Shown one piece after another: positions 37,211 through 49,862 of a stretch of DNA of 64,000 bases (position 1 is its first letter; each line of letters opens with the position of its first letter). The notes beneath the pieces were generated by a model, which had not been told where the DNA came from, did not search any database, and worked only from the letters and a program-made list of their open reading frames with translations. Source of the DNA: Campylorhamphus procurvoides (Eukaryota; Chordata; Aves; Passeriformes; Dendrocolaptidae); contig WBMV01006433.1 in NCBI GenBank assembly GCA_013396655.1, positions 409,537-473,536 of the forward strand, in the 5' to 3' direction. Both the position numbers and the translations under genes were made by a program.

Positions 37211-37454
37211 CTGGAAAAGAACAGCACAATAAAGATCCTGTTCTGCAAAGATAATGCTGTAACACCATGTGATTGTGATTACTCAGTGCCTCCAGTATAA
37301 AATCTTGCATGGAAGTTCACTGATTCTGGAGCAACAGAGGAAACAAGAATGCTGACGTATGAAGTTTACAGTAATGGCATTAAAAACAAAAGGGAGGGAT
37401 AGGATTTCATAGTGAAGTCAGCGCTTAGGCAGTCCTGTTGTAAATGCTACTTTT

Positions 37455-38005
37455 CTGATTCGGAGCTCCTCAACATGGCTGAGTTGGGAAGGACCTCTGG
37501 AGATCATCTCACCCAAACCACCCCTGCTCAAGAAGGGCCAGCTAGGACTAGTTGCCCAGGACTATATCCAGATATCTTTTAAATATCTCCAGGAAGGGAG
37601 ACTCCACAATCCCTCTCGTCCACCCGTGTCATTGCTCAGTCACCCTCGTAGTAAAAAAACCCAAACATTTCCTGATGTTCAGATGGCCCCTCACGTGTTG
37701 CAGTTTGTACCCACTGCCTCTGGTCCCACCTGGGTACCACTGAACAGAGCCTGTCTCCATCTTCTTTATACCCTCCCTTTCAAGTATTTGTACACACAGA
37801 TGAGATTCCTTGAGCCTTGTCTTCTCCAGAATAGATGGTCATGGCCTTTTCTTCAAAGGAGAGATGCTCCAGTCCCTTCATCATCTTAGAGGCCTTTTGC
37901 CAGACTCTCTCCAGTGGCTCCACTGCTCTCTAGTATGGGGGAGCCCACAACTGGACATGCTACTCGGAGATCTAGGAGGATATTTGGGACATTGAGGAGG
38001 CATAG
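37455..38005 (-). mobile_element. CR1 LINE 3'-region fragment, about 550 bp
   Basis: Read on the + strand it is the complement of CR1: a GGGAAGGACCTCTGGAGATC-type start, then blocks corresponding to a TTCCTGATGTTCAGA motif, GTTTGTACCCACTGCCTCTG, a TTGAGCCTTGTCTTCTCCAG motif and AGAGATGCTCCAGTCCCTTC. Element orientation is therefore -. The terminal octamer repeat is absent or eroded. Confidence 0.93.
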
Positions 38006-40785
38006 TCAACTTGTAGTGATATTGGTTTAATATTACTAACAACCCATGTTCTAGTACTTGCCAGAAATATTAGAAAAATTATATTATCTAGAAATACTAT
38101 ATTATGGAGTTTACCATCTTATTTTAGAAGGAAAAAATATTTATTTATATCAATATAACACAAAACTTAGCTTTGCTGCAATCAACAGATTCAGCCTATT
38201 CTAAAGATGAAACTTGTCAGAATTATTCACTAGCCATCTCAGCTTCCTTAGGCCATATTTCTTTCAAAGGAATCTTCTGAGGAGTTTTACTAAACAGGGA
38301 ACTCAGTCATACCAGGTCCTACCTCTGCTGCCTCTACTCCAGTGGTACCAAACCCCTCTGGCCACGTTCACCTTCAAAACATTATTACACAGCCTGGTGT
38401 GAGTCTCCTCACACAACCTATCAATGTTAACTCTCCCTGTACCTGATTTAGAACTCCCTTGCAGAAATGGAACTCCCCAGTTTCTTGCCCTATGGAACAC
38501 AAGATTTTGCAAGCATTTTCCCCTCTATTTGTGGCTGCTTTTTAAGCAGTCTGAAAGCTTCTCTTGCTACAAAAAAAATACATTTTTAAAAAGAGGATTA
38601 GTTTCCTGTGTTTACTCTATGCTTCCCCACCCAAATATTTGTCTTAACATGGGAGCATGGCAAAAGAAAGTTTTAAATATGGTTTGAAGCTTACTTCACT
38701 GGTCACTGGGTAGTATCACCCTGTAAATATTACATCAACCACACACCCCAGCTCCCCTCTGAAGTGAGGATTTCTCTCTATTTGCATTCTGACCACACTA
38801 TTTGAATGGAGTGGGTGTGGAGAAACACACCTAACACACACAATTGCATACAAGAATTTCACTCCTGTTTAGTATTTCACCATCCTGTACAAGGGCTGGA
38901 CTTTTTCCAATAGGCAGTGTTCAAAATATCAGAGTTCGCCATTTAAAAAGGGCACTTTTACTGTGTAATGCTACAAAATAAATAATTTTTAACATTCAAA
39001 GAAGTCACTTGTTCTACAAACTTAGCAGGCTGTAATAAAAACAATAACACAGTGAATCGATGTGCTAGAATGAAGAGGCAAAAAAAAGGACTATACAATT
39101 GAGCCTATTCTTTCTTTGGAAAGTGAGACAACAATCACATGCCAACATAATCCTACCCGCTCTGTATTGTCTCTCCTAATTTATTCAGGAGTAGCTGCCT
39201 ACCACAAGCAAATGAAGGAACAGAAAGTACTTAATGGACATCTCTGATAATGAAACAAACACAACACATTCAGAAGAGCCAAGAAAAAAAAATCAAGCTC
39301 TTTTTACACTTTAATTGCTGAATACAGTTTGAACAATCCACTCGTTCCACCAAGGTGCTCTCCTTAAGTTTTCTAGTTCAGAAAATATAGTCTAGTTCAA
39401 AGTAGAATAAAATTAAACAGCCATGGCCAAGGCAGGGGGAAGAAGCTCCAAAGAAAAGAAATTGAACTTTCCTAAGAAATGAAAGTGACTGTCCCCTTTC
39501 AGACATGTCCAGTGCAGCTCTGTCATCTCACTGAAATGCACTCATAGTTATGCATGATGCAATCTACACTCCCAGCTAGCAGGAGGTAGAAACTCAGTCT
39601 TCCATGCTGGGGTGTAGGCATTCACAATTTGCTATCTATTATTACTTGTACTTGGAAGATTTCTAGTTATTGTATTATACACTACAGTCAGAGTACTTCA
39701 GTTCTCAAAGACTTTTAGCACCTAAGGCTTTTCTATGCCAGTGCAAGGTAGTTCAAAGTAAATCTTCAAATTCAAGAGCTAGGTAAGGTCTTGTAACACT
39801 CCAGCTCTCTTAAAAAAACCTTTGCCCCTGAGTTCTGACCCTCTGGAACTAGACTGAGCTAGCACTCAAGGCTGGAGTGCCAGCACACTCCACACTGTTG
39901 TATGAGCAAAATAGTAACTCGAGTCTTAATCCTGTACAGGAGCTTGTCACAGCCATGCCCTTTCACCACAGCATCACGCAGGTGAATAGTTCCCACCACA
40001 CTGTTTGTCACAACCAGCAACTTAAAGATTGCTTAGCACATTGCAAATGCATCCTGGATCCACCATTAACAATAAACTGTTTTCCCTCTAGTCACTCCAG
40101 AGACCTTTCTACAGATAGGTGTACTAATGGCTCTCTCTCTCCAAGATCTTTTACCACTGCAGCAACCCTGCACACCAAGCTCTCTTATGGAAGAAAAATA
40201 ATCTGACTTCACACCATCCCTAAAGATTCATACTGTCTTCATAGCTCCTGGAGTTCACCATACAATTAAGCATCACCCTGTAAAGTTAGTTTGGTAAACC
40301 ATTTAATCAAATCCTGCATCCTCACCACTTTTTCCTCATCAATATTTAGAAACTCCTGCTGTAACCTTAAGCAACCCATTCAGGGGAAAAAAAGGCCTGG
40401 GAAATCCTTTGCCCCCATCCAACATTACCCTATCTCCCTGTAGTCATGTTTCCCTACTCAGTTGCTATTCTGATGTGACAGAAAGAAGACAAAGCAGAAG
40501 TGATAGTTGATGTTGAACATGGCAACAGACCAAGAAACAAGCAAGCAAACATTTTTGTCCCTTTGTATTCCTCTGGAGTTTATAAAGGGATGTGATCTAT
40601 TAGCATTCAGCAGTACGAATTTGTTTTTTTTTTCACAGAGTCATAAGCAATCAAGACCCAGAACAACATCAATCATTACATTTGTCATAGAAATGTTAGT
40701 AATGGCATGCACTAGTTAGATATCTGACCAGGCCCCCACTTCAGTTCACTCAGACTTCAGAAAACAGAAAAATATAATTCTTTTC

Positions 40786-40855
40786 TCAGGCCAGGAGTTG
40801 GACTGGATGATCCTGATGGGTCCTTTCCAACTCAACATATTCTATGAGTCTATAA
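40786..40855 (+). mobile_element. CR1 LINE 3'-terminal fragment
   Basis: About 70 bases match the CR1 end: GTTGGACTGGATGATCCT, then GGGTCCTTTCCAACTC and ATTCTATGAGTCTATA, the degenerate octamer tail. This is a severely 5'-truncated insertion in CREBL2 intron 1, antisense to the gene. Confidence 0.92.
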
Positions 40856-43800
40856 TTTTCTTTTTAATACAGTACTTAGATCATAACCTCATTCTTATCT
40901 GCCATCAGTGTTCAGACACAAAGTTATTTGACCTGGAATTGGAAATAGCTGCAATTACTTGACCTGATATAGAAAATCCCTCACTTTTCTGGATTTTCTT
41001 ATTATAAGGATGCAGCAGCTACAAAAGCACTTCCAGAATGCCTGATGGAGAGGTCCTCCTTAGGAAGGACATGCACACATAATACAGCCCTGAAGTATTG
41101 AGCCCCTTGGATAGAAGACTGTGATAAAGCTGGCCTCATTGTGACATCTGCAGGTTTTAAACAATTCAGCAGATTAAACAACACCATACATAGTGTTGAA
41201 GCAATGCTGATCGCATTGACCAGTTCACCATTTTCCAGCAGTGCTGAGTTCATTCACCAAGCAGCTCCATCAAAGAGTGGTTGAGAATCAGCTCAAAGAA
41301 TCATCTTAAGCACACTTTTCATTGCATTAGCAGCTGAAGGTACAGGTCTGCAGAATTTAACTTAGCATGGAGCTGATGACCATATACAGAAATTATATCA
41401 AATTGTAAAAATCATTAGTAAGAAGAAAAACCTAAGTGCTGTATTACAGTAGAGGAAGGAGGAATCTATTCACACTTCCAAATATTTTCTTAAAATCAGA
41501 AAGCAAATTAAGTTAGTCACAAGTCTCCTAATAAAGATGAAACTTACTGATTTTCCAACTCAAAGTATACCACTCACTGTAGCAGTAAAAAATCCAGTTT
41601 ACAAAGTATGCTTGTTATTCCTCCATGCATGACATTTTATATGCTTAACATAGATCTAACTTTCACTAGCAGGCAAAATGCATCCAATAATGATCCAAAA
41701 ATGTAAGATACTACTTAGTGAGCAAACATCGTATGTCTTAAGCAGATAAGTCAACGGAAATTTATCTTAAAACTCCAATGACACAAAGTGATTAATGTAC
41801 TAAGAATGTAATCTTTAGCACAGATGCATGAAGACTGCCTCTGCTGCAATGTCTACTTTAACAAAGCATAAGCTAGGAATAAATATCAAGTGTTCTCATA
41901 AAGTGTTCCACAGGCACCTGCAAGTCAAGATGGGTAAGTGCTATGGTTCAGAGCAGCAATCACCCAGACATCACCTTACTGCTCAACTCCTCTTCCCCTG
42001 AGGAAGGACTTACAGCCTCACACATGGAAACGTCCACCAATGCACTGTACACATTCTCCCAGTTCACACTAACAGAAGCCAGGCATTTCTTCAAACCTAT
42101 CTCTGTTAGAGCTCAAAACAGGCACAGAAATGGTCAGCTAATTCTACCATGTATATGCTACTAGTTTACTGAAACAATAAAATAAAACTGTTCTAGCTAT
42201 TTTATAGGGTCTAAGCTCATCCATTCTCCTCACTCATTGCAAACACAAGCAGATGTGTCATCTAAGCAATGCTGAGCAGCACCTCCTTAAAACAATTAAT
42301 GACTTAAAATTGCTCACACAAAATTATAATCAAAGCTGTTTACATTTTATATTGCCAAGCAAGCAGCAATGAGAACACTTTACATGCGGACATGATCTTG
42401 CACTGTGCAAACCTGCACAGTCTGAAAAAGCCCTGGAAGGGTGAAAACGTAGCAGCCCACCTCCTTAACAACTGAGGTCATCTCCACACCAGTTTTCAGG
42501 CCCTGCTGTAGCATTCAAAGTATTACCCAGAGTCAATTCCAGGCTTGCCTAGGAGATCACTCTCTCTGTGATCCTAGTCACTCACGACAGCAAGGGTCAC
42601 AGACAGACACCTGCTATAAGACATCTCAAGGATGAGGACTCATCAGGCACTCTCTTTTAAGTAAAAGATCTCACATTTTATTTGCTCCCACACTCCCTCC
42701 AAGGAGATCTGTATCCCCATAATTATTACTTAGGACCATGCAGGACTGAGTATTGGATGTTTCAAAGCTTGGCTGTGTGGAAAGCAGTGCAACTCCTTGT
42801 GTGCAGCCTTTTGCACCAGGCCTTCCCCTGCTCTAACACCAAGCACTCCCTCAAAATGGAAAGGCTGTATGAACACACCAGAGCAAGGCATCAACAGGTG
42901 CTCAATCCATAAATATAAATGCCCCATACAAACGGTTTATCTGAGGGCTTGCTTTTTCAAACTCAGGTAACACCTAAAAACACTCTGAGCTTATCTATTT
43001 AAAGGCTTTTCTGTCACTTCACACACTACAAGTTTGAGGAAGTTTAGAAAAAGTCAGACTTCAAGACCAACATCCTTGCCCAAGTCCCTGGAACCAGTCT
43101 GATGGAGAACAAACAATCTGAGCTGGTTAGCCACTGCCTCTTTTACAAGACTAAAAGAATATACTTCTTCATTTAGAGGATGCAACAATTTATTTACAAG
43201 CAAAAGAAAGCAAACAACCAAGAGCCAGCCTGTTCAATGTTGAGAAACTAACCTGGAACTAAAAGTGCATGAGATTGAGATCTGCTCTCTCAAAAATCTG
43301 AAGAATGGACCTGTTTATTATCATCAGAACTGGGTGAAAAAAGGTTTTCTTAAGCCTTCCTTTGTATATCCAACACATCAAGCTGCCTTGAACTAGCAAG
43401 GCATTAAAAAACCTGTTGGGTGCATTTCACTGAATTTTCATTCCCATTCAAAAAAGTAATCAATTACTACATTCCATTGCTAATATCGGCAATGATGCAT
43501 TATACATTTTTCCCTCCCACTTTAAATTAAAAAATAATATTTAAAATACAATATTGGTCTTAAAAATGCATTTTTTCTTAAAATTCAATCTAATTATTGA
43601 TATTTTGAGTCAGTTCAATTTATTTTTGAAGAAAAGTAAGTTTCATCTAAACTTTTTGAAAACTAAAGCTATTTTTTCAGTACAAGGCAGTAATATTTGT
43701 AATAAGAGAGGGCAACCCCAAATTGTTTTGGTGGTGGTTTGGTTTTTGTTTTCTTGTTTTTAATTTCACTGGAATAACAGAAGTGACCTGATGTTAAAAA

Positions 43801-45043
43801 CTTTTTTTTATCTCTCATTTCTAGCCATAAACTGAAAAGTTAATTACCCAAATAAGTATTGCAGAGCACTCCCTATAAAAATGTCTCTAATTAATACAAA
43901 AGATTGCAGCTAACTATATAAAACTGAATTTTAATGGATGCCAACACGAGTTATCAGTTAACACGAATGCACAAAACACTTCTTACCCTAGCTCAAACTC
44001 TCTGCTTCCCAATGTATACAAAAATACATAATAAGTTACATGTAGTTTTGCAAACTAACCAAGTAATTTCACCTATAAAGGTTGAAAGGACTATAAGAGT
44101 TTCTCCTTTCTCCTGTGTCTACATAATTCAGAGGTGCACAAGTGTAGTTTTAACGGGAATTAACTGCCAAGGAACAGCTACATCACTAAACTGTTTCCCT
44201 TACACAACCAACAGCTCGAACCACAGCAGGAAGTGAGACCAGTACCTGAACAAGCCTTAGTTTCAGGGCAGGTCTACTGAAGAAAAGAAAGGCATATTCT
44301 GGGGTTGGTTTGTGGATTTTTTTGTGTGCACAACTTAAGAACATCCTGCAGAACTGAAACGTGAAATTTTTCTAGATCTGATGTTCAGCTGTTCTAACTC
44401 TTTTTCTTACTATTTCTTTCCAATTTTAAGAAATATGTTAACCAGAAACATTTTTCTAATGCTCTCTTAAACCAAATAAGGCTAAATTAAACTGCACTAT
44501 GAATTAGAGAAAACATTACAGCCTGCAAGCCCAATTCTAAATTCTTTATGTCGTGCCAATGAAGGAAAACACTGAACTTGGTTGGAGTCAGCAACAGAAT
44601 GGTTACTTCACTACTAATGCAATTTAATTGTCTCGGTTTTTACAGAAAAATGCCTGTCACAGTCACACTTGTTCAGTTCACACACAAGACTATAACCAAA
44701 GCAGGCCAACCCTCTCAATCAGGAGGAAAGCAAGATTCAGTGGAATTTCTAGGAGATTCCAAGGACGTGTTGCCTCCAGTTGTAAGACCGCAGTGGCTAT
44801 AAAAAGAGGTACAAATAGGGCTTGCCTCATCCTGACACAGCAACCTGCAATGGGAAGAGCCCTCCCAAGAGAAACAGCATCCCTTGAACGGAGTCCCCAA
44901 ACCCTCAGGGCAACCCTCAGTCTCCCGATCCTGCCCTGGCCCACGCCTGGAGCCCTAAGGCAAGGCCAGAAGCAGCGTGCGAGCGCTGCAAGCAAGGAGA
45001 ACGAAGGGGCCACCCCTCCTGCCCTCGGCTCCAGCTCCCTTAC

Positions 45044-45058
45044 CTTGCTGTCATCCAT
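45044..45058 (-). CDS. CREBL2: CREBL2 exon 1, coding part (five codons)
   Basis: The exon encodes MDDSK and ends at a clean AAG|GTAAGG donor. Joined to the Val-Val-Gly-Gly-Lys start of exon 2, it gives the exact N-terminus of mammalian CREBL2. The phase is 0. The context of the ATG is CACACATGG: G at +4 but C at -3, so only a moderate Kozak match. The first exon extends upstream as 5' UTR through the adjacent minisatellite. Confidence 0.93.
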
Positions 45059-45070
45059 GTGTGCCGCCAG

Positions 45071-45257
45071 CCCCGGCGGACGGACTGACAGACAGGCCCC
45101 GGCGGACGGACGGACAGACAGACAGGCAGGCAGGCAGGCAGGCAGCCGGCGCTCAGGACAGACAGGCCCCGGCGGACAGGCGGACAGACAGACAGGCAGC
45201 CGGTGCTCAGGACAGACAGACAGACAGCCGGACAGACAGGCAGCCGGCGCTCAGGAC
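45071..45257 (-). repeat. GACA/GGCA minisatellite with higher-order structure
   Basis: Tetranucleotide runs of GACA, GGAC and GGCA are interleaved with longer modules. GGCAGCCGGCGCTCAGGACA (one copy with T for C) occurs three times, near 45141, 45197 and 45239. CCCCGGCGGAC also occurs three times, near 45071, 45097 and 45167. It ends 13 bases upstream of the CREBL2 ATG and is probably transcribed as 5' UTR. The 224-codon frame that crosses it is low-complexity and not a gene. Confidence 0.92.
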
Positions 45258-45320
45258 ACGGCAGGGCCGGCCGCGGCCATCGCTCGCCGCCCTGTTTGTT
45301 GACAGCGGCGGAGCGGGGCG

Positions 45321-45338
45321 CGCTGGGAACTGTAGTCC
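45321..45338 (-). promoter_or_regulatory. ZNF143/THAP11-type motif 1 (inverted)
   Basis: On the - strand this reads GGACTACAGTTCCCAGCG, matching the ACTACAnnTCCCAGCA consensus bound by ZNF143 (Staf) and THAP11. It is oriented opposite to motifs 2 and 3. Confidence 0.8.
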
Positions 45339-45386
45339 TGGCGGGTCGCGCGGCCTTTGGCCTCTGCCCTGCTGGGGGGCGGGAAA

Positions 45387-45403
45387 ACTACAACTCCCAG
45401 CAG
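45387..45403 (+). promoter_or_regulatory. ZNF143/THAP11-type motif 2
   Basis: ACTACAACTCCCAGCAG is a perfect match to the ZNF143/THAP11 consensus. It lies about 50 bases from motif 1 and 53 bases from motif 3. Confidence 0.9.
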
Positions 45404-45455
45404 GCCCTGCGAGGGGGACGTGCGGCGACGGGCCCGGGCCTGCTTGAGCGGGAGA

Positions 45456-45473
45456 ACTACATTTCCCAGCAGG
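45456..45473 (+). promoter_or_regulatory. ZNF143/THAP11-type motif 3
   Basis: ACTACATTTCCCAGCAGG is a near-perfect consensus match. It has the same orientation as motif 2 and the same flanking GGCC, so the two may be a local duplication. Confidence 0.88.
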
Positions 45474-47104
45474 CCGCGGGCCCGCCCGCCGTTGCTGTGT
45501 GGGGTCTGGGCCTCAGTCCCGGGGCTGGCGCCGCCCCACGGCACCTCCCCACGGCACCTCCCCAGCAACTCCCTAGCAGCTCCCCGATAGCTCTCCGGCA
45601 CCCCGGCGGCCCTGGGACCGCGGCCGGGGCTGGGCAGGGCCGATCCCGAGCCCTGAGCTCCGGCTGTCACCCCGCCGGCAGCCCTGCCCTCACCAGACCC
45701 CGTGCCTGGTCACTGGATACTGAACAGGAAAACACCGAACCACAAACGAAGTTTGTGCTGTTACTTGCCTTGCTTTGCCCTGCGAGTTCCTGAAGACAGA
45801 ACCGAGACTTCCAAGCCACCTGGATGAACACTGTGACGCTCTGAGCTCCTCAGCTACCCCAAGCCTGAAGTAGCCCTGTAACCCTTTGAGGAGATACCCG
45901 TGTGCCTCTAATCTTCACATCGACACGTGGCAGAGAAGGTTAATGTTGCTCGCTTGATGCAAGGCCAAACCATGTATCATCCTCTCTGTCCCACCCCACA
46001 GGTCTGCTGAAATTAAGATTCTGCGTGCTCGAAAGACACATGTACCCCAGCAAACAGCTCTGTGAACATGGTCCATGGTTCAAGTTGGCAGCGAGACCTG
46101 AAGCTAGGCGTGTTTCATGTTGCTGCATGTTTCTTTTTATTCATGCAACTCTACTCACAGGAGTTTCCCATGATTTAATCTCCCTTATGTGTGATTGTTA
46201 GGCCCAAAGACTTTGTCATGGGATTTTCCCCCTGAATCACAGATCTTCCTCTTGGAAGGATATTCTTTCTAGATGGCAGAGACAAAGCACTTTCAGGAGG
46301 TTTTTTTCTCTATAAGCTCATATGCTTTCCAGTTGTCAAAGACAAGGCAGTTTGCTCACTGCTTTGTATTTGCCTGTCCAAAAACAATTAATCAGTTCTG
46401 TCAACTTCCCCCTGAAATACCAGTAATAAAAAAGCAGCAATGATCAGTATATTAAGCTGGAAGCATCAGCTAATAAAGTGTAAGGAATAGATCACTATGA
46501 GCTTGCCTAGGTTGTCTCCTGTGATCCCTTCCCCATCTTTGCCTTCAAATTCTTCAAGAAGGTGGTGAGGTGCCTCATACCGCCTTTGGCACTGTCCTGG
46601 GGCCATAAAGCTGGTTTTGAAAGTCATTTGGGGGTTTCCCCAGTAAAGGGAAATATTGAGTGGCAAGGATCCAACATAGCTCACTTAGGCAATCCTCTGT
46701 TGCAACATGAGTGGAGGAAGGAGATAAGACAGAGCCCTGATGCTGATTCAGAAAGGCCAGGGTCCTTTTAACCAGCAAATTAAAGTTATAGCTGCATCTT
46801 TTCAGTAGATTACCCAAAACTACCCCTTTTGCTCTATATCACTTAAGAAGCAGAGCTTTCGGCTTCAGACCAGCATAAGCACAAGTTCCCTGCCTAAATA
46901 TGTAAGAGCTTCTGTATTTTAGTACAGAACAACTCAAAATATGCATTTCAGTCTGCTTTTCTACTATGGTTATGTTGTCCCCCTGGATGAATATAGACAT
47001 GCAAGTTGAGTGGGAGTCTGTCAGAAAGAACAATTGTGAATGGGACTGAATATTATATATATGCACATACATATAGCACATAAGATTATGACATTTTAAA
47101 CTGA

Positions 47105-47290
47105 TTTTAAGAGCTAGAAGTACTTCTTTACACAGCAAATAGTGAACTCTTGGAGTTTACTGCCACAGGACACTGAAGCAGAGAGTACAGCACGTTCAGA
47201 AAAGGATTAGATACATTTATGTTTCATAAAAAGGTACCAAGGGGATGTATTCTCCATTATCCCTAATCTAACTGTTTGGGATACTGGGGT
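47105..47290 (+). mobile_element. Old CR1-type LINE fragment
   Basis: Blocks such as CTTCTTTACACAGCAAATAG, GGAGTTTACTGCCACAGGA and GTTCAGAAAAGGATTAGATA follow the conserved 3' region of CR1-type LINEs in sense orientation. The match is weaker than for the other copies here, consistent with an older subfamily. Confidence 0.65.
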
Positions 47291-48336
47291 TGTATGAGAG
47301 GAGCAGAGGACAGAGAAGAGCCAAGTTCACATATTCGCCCTAAAAACTGTCTCCTCTTAAGGACCAATGCTCTGACTCAGCAGGTGTTTGTGTTTGTTGT
47401 CTAACAGGTCACCATTTTGACCCCCAAAGACTCACAAATAAATTAAGATTTTTAATTAAAACTTCCTTGATTAAAGTAAAGGCAGATGATCTATGTATTA
47501 GACAAATTCATCCTCACAGGTTACTGTCTTTCCTATAAGTGATCATTCCTAAGTGATTCTCTGAGACATCCTGATGGTTTTGTGGCTAAACCACAGTGAT
47601 GTACACCAAGGACACACTATCTTATATTAAACCCAGTGTCACAAATCATCTTATGCAATATCTAATGGTCCCTGTTGAAAATTAGTTATATTTATTAAAG
47701 GAAAGATTGTGCTTCTGAGATCCAGAGAGACTTTGAGGTATATAAATAAAATGGATTCAGGCAATTCAGTGACAATCAGGCAATACTTTAAACATCTTTG
47801 CTTATGTCAATGTGACTTAAAAAGAGATATCATTCACAGGGTGATTTTGCACCATGTGCTCATATTTGCAATGATGTCAATAGATCCCAAATGGGTGTTT
47901 ATTCTCTCCAGAACTGTAAATGTTTTAATTCAGGCAATTCAAAATCTGTTCCTCTGAAAGCCTGCCTGATATAGGAATAAATCTTGCAATGTTTTGATAT
48001 CAAGACTCAGCATTTTACTAAAATTGCTCCCCTGTATGTTTGTGGAGTCTTTAGAATTTAAGAGCCTTTGAGAAGAGTTCATTTATGGATGTAAACACAA
48101 AGATTAGGTTATTTTCTAGTTTGTTTTCCAATTGTACTGAGATGCCAATGGCTTTAATAGGGACACTACCTCATTTGCCATGGGTCAAAGAGTGCATGTA
48201 CAGCTTGTCTTTCAATCCCTTGGGATTTGGGAGGGTTTTTTGTAGAACCAATAGAGAAATTGCATCTACATCCCTTAATCTGACACCCAAGAAACATTTC
48301 TGGAAATACAAGAAAATCTCTGTTTTCAGTTTATAG

Positions 48337-48357
48337 AGGTTTATTTACATAATATTC
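48337..48357 (+). repeat. 21-bp direct repeat, copy 1
   Basis: Identical to 48422-48442; the starts are 85 bases apart. Together they are AT-rich sequence ending in TACATAATATTC. Confidence 0.85.
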
Positions 48358-48421
48358 AGAACACCTTTACCTTGTCATTTATACCCAACTGTTAAATTAT
48401 TTGTCAGCAAGAGGTGATAGA

Positions 48422-48442
48422 AGGTTTATTTACATAATATTC
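48422..48442 (+). repeat. 21-bp direct repeat, copy 2
   Basis: Exact copy of 48337-48357. The bases just upstream (ATAGA) are also similar, suggesting a small local duplication. Confidence 0.85.
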
Positions 48443-49806
48443 TACACCATTTTTTATTTTTTTTTTAATATAACTATGGTAAAACTATACTGGTTTGTTG
48501 TTAGTTTGGATTTTTTTTTCATTAGAGAAATCAGCTATATATTCTAAAGCTCTGAAAGACCTGGCAAACACATGAACAGCATATGCTCACAAGTACATTG
48601 ATTGATCACCTCTATTGCTTTGATTAAAAGAAAATTCTGATTAAAACAAAAGCTCTTTGAAAGTTGGCTTTTAAAATCTAATCATTGTTTGAATGAGGCA
48701 CGGCACACTGGAAACCTGTTCTGTGACTATTTCCTATACACTGTATAATTAAATGTTGATAAGGGGGTTACTCTCATATTTGCTAAATGTTCTTTTTGTG
48801 ACAAGATGAGCGCCTTCTATAGTTGCAAATTCTTGAAGTCATATCTACAAGCGGAGTTCTTCCTGTTTAGCTATTGCACATGTACTTCTCAAATAAAATA
48901 GACTCAAGATAATTTCAAATAATCAGCTTTTGTCCTGTGCATACACACACACCGAAAAGTTGCAGCTTTGTCTAGCCAAACTGACTTTCCCATGTAAGCA
49001 AAATCTTGAGACAGTGCTCATGATGTATTTGTATTACTGAAGGGATAAACTATCTGTAAATTAAAATATTGCATGAAAATGCTCATGCTGCAGTTAGAAA
49101 GGAGCTACTTCATATTTTCTAGCTAGTAGAAGGGAGAAAAAGAAGTCAGATGATCACACATATGATGGGTAGTTCCAAATATGGTATATGAGGAAAACTA
49201 GGAATGGTTCAAAAAGTCAGTTGAATAACATGAATTTCATGCAAAACTTACACTAAATATAAGAAACTGAGAATCAAAGAGCAAGACAAACAAATCACTG
49301 ATTAAGAAGATGACAAAGAGTAGGTTAAAGTTCAATGAGGTGAGCAAGTGAATAAAATTTAATCTTGTTCTGAAACAACAAGCAAACAGAGCAGCACAAT
49401 ATGCCACGTTCAGGAATGTGAGAGCCATGTTGTATCTGGCACTTGAACAACAGAGAATTATTGCTGCTGATATGGTAATTGCAGAGGTACAGAAAAAAGT
49501 GGGTGGATCATGTGAAATTCATGAAATACTTGAGGTGAACTTACAGCAGGATTAGTCTTTTAATTGTGTGCATTGATCTCTATGCACAACTGGTTTACTA
49601 AAAAGGCATATTGTTCATTCTCAAGGAGTTTAAAAATCCACTTTAGCTCAGTGTCTTTTTTTTTTTTTTGTGGTTCTTAAGTTATTTTGCAGCGTGCTCC
49701 CCCCCTTTGGCCTACGCAAACAAATATGCCTGCATAGGCATACCTATTAGAGCCAGTCAAAAACTGTCAGTAGCTGGCCATTCTGGTAAGAGCATTTCTG
49801 GTTGTG

Positions 49807-49862
49807 CTTTCCACAGCACATGAAATAATTTTAAACACTTTTGTCCAGACCCAGATTCTGTG
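49807..49862 (+). repeat. Inverted repeat, left arm (56 bp)
   Basis: It matches the reverse complement of 51639-51694 with four mismatches in 56 bases (about 93%). The shared core is TTTTGTCCAGACCCAGATTC. The family is not recognised. Confidence 0.85.

Larger units (their letters stand above)
37211..45043 (-). other. CREBL2: CREBL2 intron 1
   Basis: A 7.8-kb intron between the GTAAGG donor after the five-codon first exon and the TTTTCCAG acceptor. It holds a CR1 fragment in sense orientation (37455-38005) and a short CR1 tail on the opposite strand (40786-40855). Apart from these it shows only AT-rich unique-looking sequence, with no extra exon recognised. Confidence 0.8.
44850..45700 (-). 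promoter_or_regulatory. CREBL2: CpG-island promoter of CREBL2
   Basis: This is a sharply bounded GC-rich, CpG-rich block around the first coding exon. It contains the start codon, a minisatellite in the likely 5' UTR, and three ZNF143/THAP11-type motifs upstream. No TATA box is evident. The transcription start is probably between about 45258 and 45390, judging by the usual position of such motifs; this is inference. The island may also fire in the other direction, but I recognise no divergent gene immediately to the right. Confidence 0.85.

Noticed and set aside
44628..45302. 224-codon frame across the CREBL2 promoter
   Set aside because: It translates the GACA/GGCA minisatellite into Arg-Gln-Thr-Asp repeats. 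Low-complexity shadow, antisense to CREBL2.
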